Shown: piece by piece, positions 1-7,962 of the stretch
How the letters are laid out: the number at the start of each line of letters is the position of its first letter
Numbering within the stretch: the first letter of the stretch is position 1
Assembly (NCBI GenBank): GCA_023430975.1
Contig: JAEYYB010000146.1
Span: 42,730-106,729, forward strand
Source of the DNA: Bacillota bacterium
GTDB taxonomy: Bacteria > Bacillota > Clostridia > Acetivibrionales > DSM-2933
Direction of reading: 5' to 3'
DNA length: 64,000 nucleotides
Position numbers and translations under genes: made by a program
Notes under the pieces: generated by a model
The model's input: only the letters and a program-made list of their open reading frames with translations
Databases searched by the model: none
Told to the model about the DNA's origin: nothing

Positions 1-1316
1 AGGTCAGGAACTTGGCTGAGATATCTGAAAAATCTGCCAGAGACATAAGAGAACTCGTAAGCGACATACAAAATAATGTCAAGGTTGTGGTTGTTGACAT
101 TGAATCAGCCGGTAAATCTGCAAATGAAGAGGTTGAAAAGGCAAAAAAGGTTACATCAGATCTTATAAAGATAAATGAGGAAGTAGTTATAGTACAGAAT
201 GGCGTTAAGGAAGTTGCACAGAATGCTGTTGATGCCAATAAAGGTGCTGGTGAATTTTTAGGGATTGCAGAGCAGGTAGCTGCAGCAGCAGAACAGCAAA
301 GCAGTGCGGCAGAAGAGATTGACAAGTCTCTTTCGGAGCAGAACAAAGCATTTGAGGAGCTGAATGTGGCAGCTTCAGAACTTGCTCAAATGGCTGAAGA
401 GCTTAAGGTATCCACTGATGCACAGAAATCCTCAGAGACTTTGGCAGCAGCCGCTGAAGAGCTATCAGCAAATGTTGAGGAAGCAAATGCATTATCCAGT
501 CAGATAATGAGTGCTATGACACAGATATCTTCAGGAGCAGCCACTCAAAGTGAGTTAACTGAAAAAGCAGCGTCACTAGCAGATAGGCTTGCTGTAGCAG
601 CCAAGCAGATGAGTGAAATAGCAACAGAGTCAGGTGAAAAAGTCACTGAGCTTAGGAAGCTTTTGGAAGATAATAAAATATCAGTTGACAACCTTATTGA
701 TGGTATAACATCTGCTGCACAGTCCAGTACTGTAGCAGCCAAGAACATCAAGAACCTTGAGGAAACAACCAGAAAGATTGACAAAATTGTAGATGCCATT
801 GTAAATGTCACTATTCAAACAAACATGCTTGCAGTAAACGGTTCAATAGAAGCTGCTCGTGCAGGAGAATTCGGAAGAGGATTCTCAGTGGTTGCCGGTG
901 ACATAAGAACACTGGCAAATGAGTCGGCAGAGAATACCGATAAGATCAAAGATCTTGTTAGAGGAATTCAAAGCCAGATTCTAAGGGTATCATCAGATAT
1001 TGAGTTATCAAGCAAAACCACATTTTCTGAGGTGGAAAAAGCTAAGAAGATAACTGTTGATTTAACCAAGGTTGAAGAAAACATGACAGCTATACTTTCA
1101 GGTGTATATGAGGTAGGTAAGGGAGCCGGTGAATCAATGGTGGCACTTGAGCAGGCGAGGAAGGGTGTTGATCAGATTGCAGCAGCAGCACAGGAAGCCT
1201 CAAAGGCCTCTAATGAAGCTTCAAATGCAGCATCTGAACAGTCAAGAGGTATGCAGGAGCTGGCAGAAGCCATAGAGGAAATATCAAGCTTGGCTGATGA
1301 ATTACAAAACATGTAA
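1..1316 (+). CDS. Methyl-accepting chemotaxis signalling protein with duplicated signalling region (5'-truncated by window)
   Basis: The reading frame is already open at base 3, reading VRNLAEISEKSARDIREL, the descending half of a chemoreceptor tip, so the true start lies before the window. A second complete tip follows about 270 residues later (LAVNGSIEAARAGEFGRGF, then IRTLANESAENTDKIKDLV). The coiled-coil stretches after each tip are recognisably alike (EVEKAKKVTSDL against EVEKAKKITVDL, and AAAAEQQSS against AAAAQEASK), so the signalling region has been duplicated in tandem. No membrane segment is seen in the visible part. Chemoreceptor tips bind CheW and CheA and control CheA kinase activity. 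The multi-domain CheW starts 19 bases downstream, which fits a dedicated array. The second tip has V-N-G where most receptors have L-N-A, so its affinity for CheW/CheA may differ. What is sensed cannot be told without the N-terminus. Confidence 0.9.
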   Translation, partial: VRNLAEISEKSARDIRELVSDIQNNVKVVVVDIESAGKSANEEVEKAKKVTSDLIKINEEVVIVQNGVKEVAQNAVDANKGAGEFLGIAEQVAAAAEQQSSAAEEIDKSLSEQNKAFEELNVAASELAQMAEELKVSTDAQKSSETLAAAAEELSANVEEANALSSQIMSAMTQISSGAATQSELTEKAASLADRLAVAAKQMSEIATESGEKVTELRKLLEDNKISVDNLIDGITSAAQSSTVAAKNIKNLEETTRKIDKIVDAIVNVTIQTNMLAVNGSIEAARAGEFGRGFSVVAGDIRTLANESAENTDKIKDLVRGIQSQILRVSSDIELSSKTTFSEVEKAKKITVDLTKVEENMTAILSGVYEVGKGAGESMVALEQARKGVDQIAAAAQEASKASNEASNAASEQSRGMQELAEAIEEISSLADELQNM

Positions 1317-1335
1317 TGGAATGGGGGGGATAGCA

Positions 1336-2886
1336 ATGGCTTCTCAGGTAAATGCATCAAGCTTTACGGAGATACAGCTGGTTACCTTTCATCTTGGACA
1401 TGAGGAGTTTGGAGCAAATATAATGAATGTCAAAGAAATTGTCAGGGTAACAGACATAACAAAGGTTCCTAATGCTCCATCATACATAGAGGGCGTATGC
1501 AACTTAAGAGGAAGCGTCCTACCTATTATTGATGGCAGATCCAGGCTAAGTATGGAAAAGAAAGAGAAGGATGAAAACAGCAGGGTGCTTGTTATCGATA
1601 TAAACGGCAAAGCCACAGGCATGATTGTTGACAAGGTATCTGAGGTGATGAGGGTTAATATATCTGATGTAGAACCTCCACCTGCAGTCATTAAAAACAT
1701 TGATACCGATTATATCAGCGGTGTTGTGAAGCTAAACAGCGGAAAAAGACTTATTATGTTCTTAGAGCTGATAAAGATACTGAATATGGATGATATGGAA
1801 GGGTTGACTGAAATAATAGACAACATGCCGTCTGTTTCAGGATCTGTGGAATCAACAGCCACATCGACAAAAGAAATGATAGAAGAGGAACAGCTTGTTT
1901 CCTTTATGATCGGGAAAGAAGAGTACGCATTAAGTATAATGCAGGTTAAGGAAATCATAAGAGTGCCTGATATAGTAAAGGTGCCAAACTGCGAGCATTA
2001 TATTGAGGGCGTTGTATCCATAAGAAACCATCTTCTGCCCATCGTAAATCTAAGAAGGTATTTTGGCATGGAAGACGGTGAGCTGACGGACCATACCAGA
2101 ATTCTTATAGTTGATATGGGTAATACCACATCAGGTGTCCTAGTTGACAAGGTTACAGAGGTTATCAGGATTCCAACCAGTGTTATACAGCCGCCGCCAG
2201 TGTTTTACAACACCGAGGGTGAGCAGATCAAGGGAATAGCCAAGCTGAATAATGGGAAAAGACTTCTTCTTTTATTGGAACCTACAAAGCTTCTTTCAAT
2301 GGATGAGATTAGTAATATAAAGGGTTATCAGGAAACATCCTCAGAAGAAGAGATGAAAAGTATTGAAAAACAACTTATGGATGAGGAACAGTTGGTTACA
2401 TTTAAACTGGATAATGAGGAGTTTGCCATAAAAATAACCGATGTGCAGGAAATAAACAGGATGACGGAAATAACAAAGATACCCAGGGCACCGTACTTTA
2501 TTGAGGGTATAGTAAATTTAAGGGGTAATATAATACCTGCACTGGATTTAAGAAAACTATTTAGCCTCTCAGACCAGGAAAAAACCGACTCTACCAGGGT
2601 TATTATAGTGGATGTGGAAGGTAAAAAAACAGGTATTGTAGTTGATGCGGTATCTGAGGTCCTAAGGTTTGAGAAAAGCTTTATTGAAGCTCCACCTAAG
2701 ATATTGTCAAACGGCATAGATACTGAGTATATTGAGGGTGTCGGGAAGCTTGACAGCGGTAAGAGAATGATACTTATTCTAAGCCTTAGAAAAGTTCTTA
2801 AATACAATGAAAAACCTAATGAAATAGTTGAACCGGAAAAAAAGACTGAGACTGTAAAAGGAAAGACTAAGAAGTTATCAGTATAA
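1336..2886 (+). CDS. cheW: Triple-domain CheW-type chemotaxis scaffold
   Basis: Three consecutive CheW (SH3-like) domains form one 516-residue protein. Each opens with LVTF/LVSF, continues with a VKEI/VQEI motif and a (V/I)P segment, and has an IEGV-NLRG-type turn (residues about 10-150, 185-320 and 360-495). Ordinary CheW has one domain of about 150 residues and bridges receptor tips to the P5 domain of CheA. A three-domain version could hold several receptor or kinase contacts together. I chose the ATG at 1336 because a run of seven Gs sits 7 bases upstream; an earlier in-frame ATG at 1297 overlaps the receptor gene and lacks a good site. The protein is soluble and has a lysine-rich C-terminal tail. 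It follows the double-tip receptor and is probably co-transcribed with it. A terminator-like hairpin follows. Confidence 0.93.
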   Translation: MASQVNASSFTEIQLVTFHLGHEEFGANIMNVKEIVRVTDITKVPNAPSYIEGVCNLRGSVLPIIDGRSRLSMEKKEKDENSRVLVIDINGKATGMIVDKVSEVMRVNISDVEPPPAVIKNIDTDYISGVVKLNSGKRLIMFLELIKILNMDDMEGLTEIIDNMPSVSGSVESTATSTKEMIEEEQLVSFMIGKEEYALSIMQVKEIIRVPDIVKVPNCEHYIEGVVSIRNHLLPIVNLRRYFGMEDGELTDHTRILIVDMGNTTSGVLVDKVTEVIRIPTSVIQPPPVFYNTEGEQIKGIAKLNNGKRLLLLLEPTKLLSMDEISNIKGYQETSSEEEMKSIEKQLMDEEQLVTFKLDNEEFAIKITDVQEINRMTEITKIPRAPYFIEGIVNLRGNIIPALDLRKLFSLSDQEKTDSTRVIIVDVEGKKTGIVVDAVSEVLRFEKSFIEAPPKILSNGIDTEYIEGVGKLDSGKRMILILSLRKVLKYNEKPNEIVEPEKKTETVKGKTKKLSV

Positions 2887-2907
2887 TTACAGGTTTAACT
2901 CACCATT

Positions 2908-2939
2908 AACCGATGCAAAGATGCTGCAATTGGTTTTTT
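2908..2939 (+). terminator. Terminator-like hairpin after the triple CheW gene
   Basis: AACC...GGTT and TGCA...TGCA pair around a short loop and are followed by six Ts. It sits 21 bases after the cheW stop and could separate or attenuate transcription between the receptor/CheW pair and the cheB group. Confidence 0.5.
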
Positions 2940-2987
2940 CCTCTCCCAAAATGAATGATGTTAGTTGAAAAGGTGTTTTGGGAGGGG
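2940..2987 (+). other. 12-bp-stem hairpin in the cheB leader
   Basis: CCTCTCCCAAAA (2940-2951) pairs completely, with one G-U, with TTTTGGGAGGGG (2976-2987) across a 24-base loop. It directly follows the terminator-like hairpin and lies about 60 bases before the cheB start. A weak possible promoter (TTGGTG at 2990, TATGAT at 3012, 16-base spacing) lies between it and cheB. It may be a leader structure, an operator or an RNA-stability element; I cannot tell which. Confidence 0.45.
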
Positions 2988-3047
2988 GTTTGGTGGCAAT
3001 GATTAGTTGAGTATGATTGATATCCTATATATTGGAGGAGCGGCTTC

Positions 3048-4121
3048 ATGGTAAAAATCAAGGTATTAATTGTTGATGACTCAGCACTTATGAGAAAAGC
3101 TATAAAAGAAATACTTTCAACTGATTCCAGCTTGGAAGTGGTCGGTTTTGCTAGAGATGGTGAAGATGCTATTCTAAAGGCAAGAGAATTGATGCCGGAT
3201 GTAATTACCATGGATATTAATATGCCTCTTATGGATGGTCTTACTTCTATGCAGCATATTCTTTATGACTTTCCTAATGTTACTGTTATTGTTTTAAGTT
3301 CACTGTCTCAGGAAGGAGCACTCATCACATTCGAAGCACTTGAACTTGGTGCATTTGATTTTGTTGCCAAGCCGTCGGGAACTGTGTCTTCAAACATATA
3401 TATTGTTGGAAAAGAGATTATTGAAAAGGTAAAGGCAGGTTATAAATACTCAAGGAAGAACACCATCAGAGGAAGGATTGCACGAACTAAAGAAATTATA
3501 AAACCGGTTCAAAAAAAGTCTATAGTAGGTTCCTACGTTACTACAACCAAAACCGTGGCATCAAAGGTTGTGGTTATTGGAATATCAACCGGCGGGCCCA
3601 ACACACTTATGGAGGTCATGCCTATGATACCTGCTGATCTTAATGCAGCTATTATTATTGTTCAGCATATGCCTCCAGCATTTACGTCAACCTTTGCCAA
3701 GAGGATAAATGAGGCAAGTAATTTTGATATAAAAGAGGCAGAAATAGGTGACAAAGTGGTTAACGGTAAAGGCTTTCTTGCACCTGGAGGGTACCACCTC
3801 GTAGTGAGAAAAGAGGGAATTCGCATAACCAGTACTCCGAAGACATTATTTATGCCATCTGTAAATGTCACAATGGAGTCTGTACTGGAATGCTACGGAG
3901 GAAAAAATGTAATAGGCGTTTTGATGACGGGTATGGGTGATGATGGGGCCGATGCTATGGTTAAGATTAGGAAGGCTGGAGGAATAACAATTGCAGAGGA
4001 CGAGTCTACCGCAGTTGTTTTCGGTATGCCTAGAGAGGCAATAGAGCGAGGTGGTGCTGAGATAGTGGCACCCTCACATAAAATTCCCAATGAAATAATA
4101 AGGGCAGTAATGCGGCGATAA
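3048..4121 (+). CDS. cheB: Chemotaxis protein-glutamate methylesterase CheB
   Basis: A receiver domain (residues 1-120, acidic pair in LIVDDS, phospho-acceptor D56 in MDINMP, KPSG lysine motif) is joined by a basic linker to a CheB methylesterase domain (about 170-350). The catalytic parts are visible: the serine in GISTGGPN, the histidine in VQHMPPAF and the aspartate in MTGMGDDGADAM. At 357 residues it has normal length. CheB removes methyl groups from receptor glutamates when phosphorylated by CheA, giving adaptation. The cognate methyltransferase cheR is present further down the locus. The ATG at 3048 is preceded by GGAGGAG at good spacing. The next gene begins within 20 bases, so co-transcription with the STAS genes is likely. 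Confidence 0.96.
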   Translation: MVKIKVLIVDDSALMRKAIKEILSTDSSLEVVGFARDGEDAILKARELMPDVITMDINMPLMDGLTSMQHILYDFPNVTVIVLSSLSQEGALITFEALELGAFDFVAKPSGTVSSNIYIVGKEIIEKVKAGYKYSRKNTIRGRIARTKEIIKPVQKKSIVGSYVTTTKTVASKVVVIGISTGGPNTLMEVMPMIPADLNAAIIIVQHMPPAFTSTFAKRINEASNFDIKEAEIGDKVVNGKGFLAPGGYHLVVRKEGIRITSTPKTLFMPSVNVTMESVLECYGGKNVIGVLMTGMGDDGADAMVKIRKAGGITIAEDESTAVVFGMPREAIERGGAEIVAPSHKIPNEIIRAVMRR

Positions 4122-4137
4122 GAGAATGGAGAAAATT

Positions 4138-5001
4138 ATGGACATTAAAGTTAAAGAAAAGACATGGGAAGTGTTAGCACATGAAAAAGAAAATATTGTG
4201 GATTTATGGGAAGAAGAAATAAAATTAAACAAAATTGTAAAAAAGGGTGTTTTATCAGATAGTGATATAAAAAGTTTCTGCACTCAGCTTGTGGAAGTAT
4301 TTATGGAATTGGTCAGAGAGGAAAAGGCAATTTTAATTTCTATGTATTCCAATGATGTAAAAAGATCATTAGAGTTGTACTCCGGAACAACTGCAGCAAA
4401 AGGTATGACTCCTACTGAAATAAGCATGTATATATATTCATTTAAAACAATATTTTTAAAAGTACTACAGAAAAATTACGGTGATGATATTGCTTTATTA
4501 AATTCAGAAATTATAAGGTTGTCGGATTTGTTGGACAAAATGGGCTTATATACATTTGACCTTTATGTAAAGGAAAGGGAAACAATTATTTTAAGGCAGC
4601 AACAGGATATGATAGAGCTGTCCACACCTGTAATAAGCGTGTGGGATAGGATACTGGCGATACCCCTTATTGGAACACTGGACAGCAAAAGAACTCAGCT
4701 TATTATGGAGAAGCTTCTTGAAATGATAGTTTCAACAGGTTCAATGGTTGCAATTATTGATGTTACAGGAGTGCCTGCTGTAGATACGCTTGTTGCAAAT
4801 CACCTTCTTAAGACAGCAAGTGCTACCAAACTATTGGGAGCAGAAATTATTATTACCGGCATAAGCTCTGCCATTGCCCAGACTATGGTTCATCTGGGGG
4901 TGGATTTGTCCGGGGTTGCTACCAGAGCTCTGATGGCAGATGGTATAAAATTGGCATATGATATGCTGGATTATAGAGTAATCAAAGTGAAAAAGATCTA
5001 G
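4138..5001 (+). CDS. rsbR: RsbR-like stressosome protein (sensor N-terminus plus STAS domain)
   Basis: The 287-residue protein has a helical N-terminal region (1-155) and a C-terminal STAS domain (about 160-280) that closely follows Bacillus RsbR: LSTPVISVWDRILAIPLIGT, then DVTGVPAVDTLVANH. The two positions phosphorylated by RsbT in RsbR map to S183 (Ser instead of Thr, in GTLDSKR) and T217 (in VDTLVAN). The N-terminal part is not a globin fold that I recognise; it may be an RsbRD-type sensory domain. RsbR and RsbS build the stressosome core that captures the switch kinase RsbT. I prefer the ATG at 4138, preceded by GGAG at 4128-4131, over the in-frame ATG at 4126. The RsbS-like gene follows after 19 bases. 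Confidence 0.88.
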   Translation: MDIKVKEKTWEVLAHEKENIVDLWEEEIKLNKIVKKGVLSDSDIKSFCTQLVEVFMELVREEKAILISMYSNDVKRSLELYSGTTAAKGMTPTEISMYIYSFKTIFLKVLQKNYGDDIALLNSEIIRLSDLLDKMGLYTFDLYVKERETIILRQQQDMIELSTPVISVWDRILAIPLIGTLDSKRTQLIMEKLLEMIVSTGSMVAIIDVTGVPAVDTLVANHLLKTASATKLLGAEIIITGISSAIAQTMVHLGVDLSGVATRALMADGIKLAYDMLDYRVIKVKKI

Positions 5002-5020
5002 AGACGATGGAGAGGTATAA

Positions 5021-5482
5021 ATGGAGAAGATACCTATATTAAAAATTAACAACATACTTATTGTATCCTTACAAGGGGATTTGACTGACAAAAGTCTGGA
5101 GAACCTGCAGCAGGATATTTTGAATAGAATTTACAAGACAAAAGCGGTAGGTGTCCTTATTGACATATCGGTATTGGATATAATTGATTCATTTTTAGGT
5201 AGGGTTATTTCCGATACAGCCAGGATGATAAGATTATTGGGTGCTGAAATCATGATAATAGGTATGAAGCCTTGTGTTGCCATAACACTGGTCGAACTGG
5301 GGCTTCATATAGGCAGTGTCAATACGGTCTTGGATATGGAATCAGGGATGGAGAAGCTTAAAAGAGAAATTAGACTTCATAGCATAAAAGAAATTGATGA
5401 GTCATCTTTACCAGGGTATATGGCGGAAAATGTAGTAGAGCTGGATGACCAGCCAGGAGAGGAACAAGATGATATTTTATGA
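5021..5482 (+). CDS. rsbS: RsbS-like STAS stressosome core protein
   Basis: A single STAS domain (residues about 5-115) with the RsbS signature DIIDSFLGRV; S57 lines up with the RsbT target serine of Bacillus RsbS. RsbS is the antagonist that holds RsbT in the stressosome until phosphorylated. The protein is 153 residues, about 30 longer than typical RsbS, because of an acidic C-terminal tail (ELDDQPGEEQDDIL) that overlaps the start of the next gene. The ATG has a GGAGAGG site 6 bases upstream. The order RsbR-RsbS-RsbT is the classical one. Having it inside a chemotaxis locus is unusual. Confidence 0.9.
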   Translation: MEKIPILKINNILIVSLQGDLTDKSLENLQQDILNRIYKTKAVGVLIDISVLDIIDSFLGRVISDTARMIRLLGAEIMIIGMKPCVAITLVELGLHIGSVNTVLDMESGMEKLKREIRLHSIKEIDESSLPGYMAENVVELDDQPGEEQDDIL

Positions 5483-5864
5483 GGTTTATATAAATGAGGA
5501 ACGTGATATAGTGACTGCCCGGCAGAAAGCAAGAGAAGCAGCAAAGGAAATGAATTTCGGTTTGGTGGATCAGACCAGGATCATAACTGCTGTAAGCGAG
5601 CTCTCCAGAAATATCTATGAACATGCCGGAAAAGGAAGGGTTATTATTGAAGCTGTCTCTATCGGATCACAAAAAGGTCTGATGTTTTCATTTATAGATG
5701 AAGGGCCTGGTATTGAAGATATCGAGCTTGTTATGAGAGAAGGCTTTTCTACCGGAAAGGGCATGGGGCTGGGGCTTCCGGGAAGTAAAAAGCTTATGGA
5801 CTACTTTTCAATAACTTCTCAGGTTTTAAAAGGGACAAAGGTTGTAATCAAAAAATGGTTGTAG
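5469..5864 (+). CDS. rsbT: RsbT-like switch serine/threonine kinase
   Basis: A 131-residue GHKL-fold kinase. The N box is ELSRNIYEHAG, the ATP-lid motifs are DEGPGIED and GKGMGLGLPGSKKLMD, and the protein ends in VVIKKWL as RsbT proteins commonly do. RsbT phosphorylates RsbS and RsbR, is released from the stressosome, and then activates a partner (RsbU phosphatase in Bacillus). No RsbU with the usual N-terminal RsbT-binding domain is seen nearby, so the partner may be another protein of this locus. The ATG at 5469 has a GGAGAGG site and overlaps the rsbS end by 14 bases, implying translational coupling. An upstream in-frame ATG (5445) lacks a site. Confidence 0.9.
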   Translation: MIFYEVYINEERDIVTARQKAREAAKEMNFGLVDQTRIITAVSELSRNIYEHAGKGRVIIEAVSIGSQKGLMFSFIDEGPGIEDIELVMREGFSTGKGMGLGLPGSKKLMDYFSITSQVLKGTKVVIKKWL

Positions 5865-6910
5865 AGGGCGTGATCAAGATAGAGATATTAGACATCAGGG
5901 GCGAGTATGATATTGGAACAGCAAGGAGGAGTATTGCACAAAAATGTACTGATATGGGATTTAGTGAGCATGAAATAGGCCAAATCTCTATTGCTGTTAC
6001 GGAATTGTGCACCAATATAATTAAGCATAATGCGGTTGATGGAAAAGTAATATTTACTGAACTTTGTGAAGGAGGTAGAAAGGGAATAGAGATCACTATT
6101 GAGGACAAAGGTCCCGGGATTGCTGATGTAGATGAAGTTTTAAGAGATGGATTTTCGACAAAAGGCACTATGGGTACGGGGTTAGGGGCTGTTAAAAGGC
6201 TTATGGATTCATTTGAGATTTATTCAAATATAAAGAGGAATAAATATTTAAAGTACCCCTTTGAAGAAATATTTGAAGGTACAGTGGTTACAGTGAAGAA
6301 GTGGTTAACAGGCAAATACATTCCCTTTAATGATGAGATAAAGCTAAGTGTAATGAGCAGGCCGTATCCTGGATTTAACATCAATGGTGACTCATATTAT
6401 GTGAAGAACCTTAAGGGCAAAGAGATCTTTGCAGTTATAGATGGCCTTGGGCATGGACATGAAGCACATATAGCTTCAGCGTTAGCTGCAACGATAATAG
6501 AAGACAATATTCACAAAAACCTCACTGAAATTGTAGTTGATGTTGATTCTGCATTAAAACCGACACGCGGAGCTACAATGGGAATTATAATTATAGATAA
6601 GTTTAAGAAAGAATTTGAATATTGTTCAATAGGAAATATAGACATAAGGTACATTGGTGAGAACGGGACTGAGATTATGATGCCTACAAACGGTATGCTG
6701 GGCGGTAAAGTAAACAGTATAAAGGTGCATAGACGAATTTACAATAGCGGTGCAGCCATAGTAATTTGTTCGGATGGGATTTCCACAAGGTGGGGTATTG
6801 ATAACTACCCGGGAATACTGCTAAAAAACCCGGCTATTTTATCTAATTCCATTATGAGGGACTTCGCCAAGGAAAATGATGATGCAACTGTTTTAGTTGC
6901 TTTTATATAA
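5855..6910 (+). CDS. RsbT-like HATPase fused to an RsbX/SpoIIE-type PP2C phosphatase
   Basis: Residues about 5-150 are a second GHKL kinase of the RsbT/RsbW family (N box TELCTNIIKHNA, then EDKGPGI and GTMGTGLGAVKRLMD, ending TVVTVKKWL like RsbT). Residues about 160-350 are a PP2C-type phosphatase: GDSYYV, DGLGHGHEA, GATMG, CSDGIS and ENDDATVLV carry the metal-binding acids. DGLGHGHEA is typical of RsbX, which dephosphorylates RsbR and RsbS and resets the stressosome. Kinase and phosphatase are usually separate genes, so this fusion would put writer and eraser on one chain. The ATG at 5855 overlaps the end of rsbT. A GTG at 5870 is an alternative start, and neither has a strong ribosome binding site. 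Confidence 0.85.
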   Translation: MVVEGVIKIEILDIRGEYDIGTARRSIAQKCTDMGFSEHEIGQISIAVTELCTNIIKHNAVDGKVIFTELCEGGRKGIEITIEDKGPGIADVDEVLRDGFSTKGTMGTGLGAVKRLMDSFEIYSNIKRNKYLKYPFEEIFEGTVVTVKKWLTGKYIPFNDEIKLSVMSRPYPGFNINGDSYYVKNLKGKEIFAVIDGLGHGHEAHIASALAATIIEDNIHKNLTEIVVDVDSALKPTRGATMGIIIIDKFKKEFEYCSIGNIDIRYIGENGTEIMMPTNGMLGGKVNSIKVHRRIYNSGAAIVICSDGISTRWGIDNYPGILLKNPAILSNSIMRDFAKENDDATVLVAFI

Positions 6911-6914
6911 GGCG

Positions 6915-7928
6915 ATGAATATGAAAAAAGATTGTATAAATTGGTATCTGTTATTTAAATATATGATGGATGAAAAAAAGAGGCTGGAGGATGAAATAAA
7001 CAAGCTAACTGAGGAGCTTTTGGAAACTAATTCCGGAGTTTTGGCAATTGTTCAGGAATTTGAAAAATCCAACGAAAGCCTCCTTAGAAATGATGAAGAG
7101 AAGAATAAGTTCCTTGAAAGCCTGAAAAAGGCCAATAAGGAACAGCTTGACAAAATAAAGGCACAAGAAAAGGCACTGATGCAGGCCGATAAAATGGCTT
7201 CCCTAGGGCATCTGGTAGCTGGTGTTGCTCATGAAATCAATAACCCCACAACTTTCATAAGATCAAACATCGAGTTATTGCAAAAGTATTGGAATATTGC
7301 AGTAAACCATATCGTAATGGAAGGCGATCAGAGGATACAAGTTGTGGTAGAGGATTTTGATGAAGTCTTAAAGTCTATGTACAAGGGCACTGAGAGAATA
7401 ATGGATATCGTAAATGGACTGAAGTTTTTTTCAAGACAGGAAAAGGTAGGATACAGCCCTATTGATTTATTTGAATGTTTGAATGATTCATTAAAATTAG
7501 TTAGGAATGAAGTCGTCAGGCATAAGATTACATTTATAAACAGCATACAAAAGGGCGAATATATAGTAAATGGTTCTAAACAACAACTGGAGCAGGTTTT
7601 TATAAATTTAATACTTAACTCAATAAAAGCGATAGCAAAGAAAAATGCATCTGAAGGCTGTATTGAAGTACGGACGAAAACAAAACCCCATAATCTTGCA
7701 TCTATTATTGTAAGGGATAATGGATGCGGCATTAAAGAAGAAAATTTAAGTATGATATTTAATCCCTTTTATACCACGCATCTTGATGAAGGGGGGACAG
7801 GACTGGGACTTTCAATTGTTTACGGAATAATAGAAGAACACCATGGCACTATAGACGTGTCAAGCAGGTTAAATGAAGGGACTGAAATAATTATTACCAT
7901 GCCTTTATTTGAGAAAAACCTGTTGTGA
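6915..7928 (+). CDS. Soluble sensor histidine kinase
   Basis: A 337-residue cytoplasmic kinase. Residues 15-92 form a charged coiled coil without a recognisable sensor domain. The HisKA dimerisation helix has phospho-acceptor H106 in GVAHEINNPTTF. The HATPase domain (about 210-335) has the N box NLILNSIKAI, DNGCGIKEEN, NPFYTTH and GGTGLGLSIVYGI. The HEINNP form with FYTTH belongs to the NtrB/ZraS-like group. It lacks membrane segments, so its input probably comes from a protein partner in this locus. The ATG at 6915 (or 6921) follows AAGGCG just after the previous stop. The stand-alone receiver at 9398 or the CheY proteins are likely phosphoryl acceptors. Confidence 0.88.
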   Translation: MNMKKDCINWYLLFKYMMDEKKRLEDEINKLTEELLETNSGVLAIVQEFEKSNESLLRNDEEKNKFLESLKKANKEQLDKIKAQEKALMQADKMASLGHLVAGVAHEINNPTTFIRSNIELLQKYWNIAVNHIVMEGDQRIQVVVEDFDEVLKSMYKGTERIMDIVNGLKFFSRQEKVGYSPIDLFECLNDSLKLVRNEVVRHKITFINSIQKGEYIVNGSKQQLEQVFINLILNSIKAIAKKNASEGCIEVRTKTKPHNLASIIVRDNGCGIKEENLSMIFNPFYTTHLDEGGTGLGLSIVYGIIEEHHGTIDVSSRLNEGTEIIITMPLFEKNLL

Positions 7929-7962
7929 GAATTTCCAGGATTACGTAGAAGGAGGACCAAAA

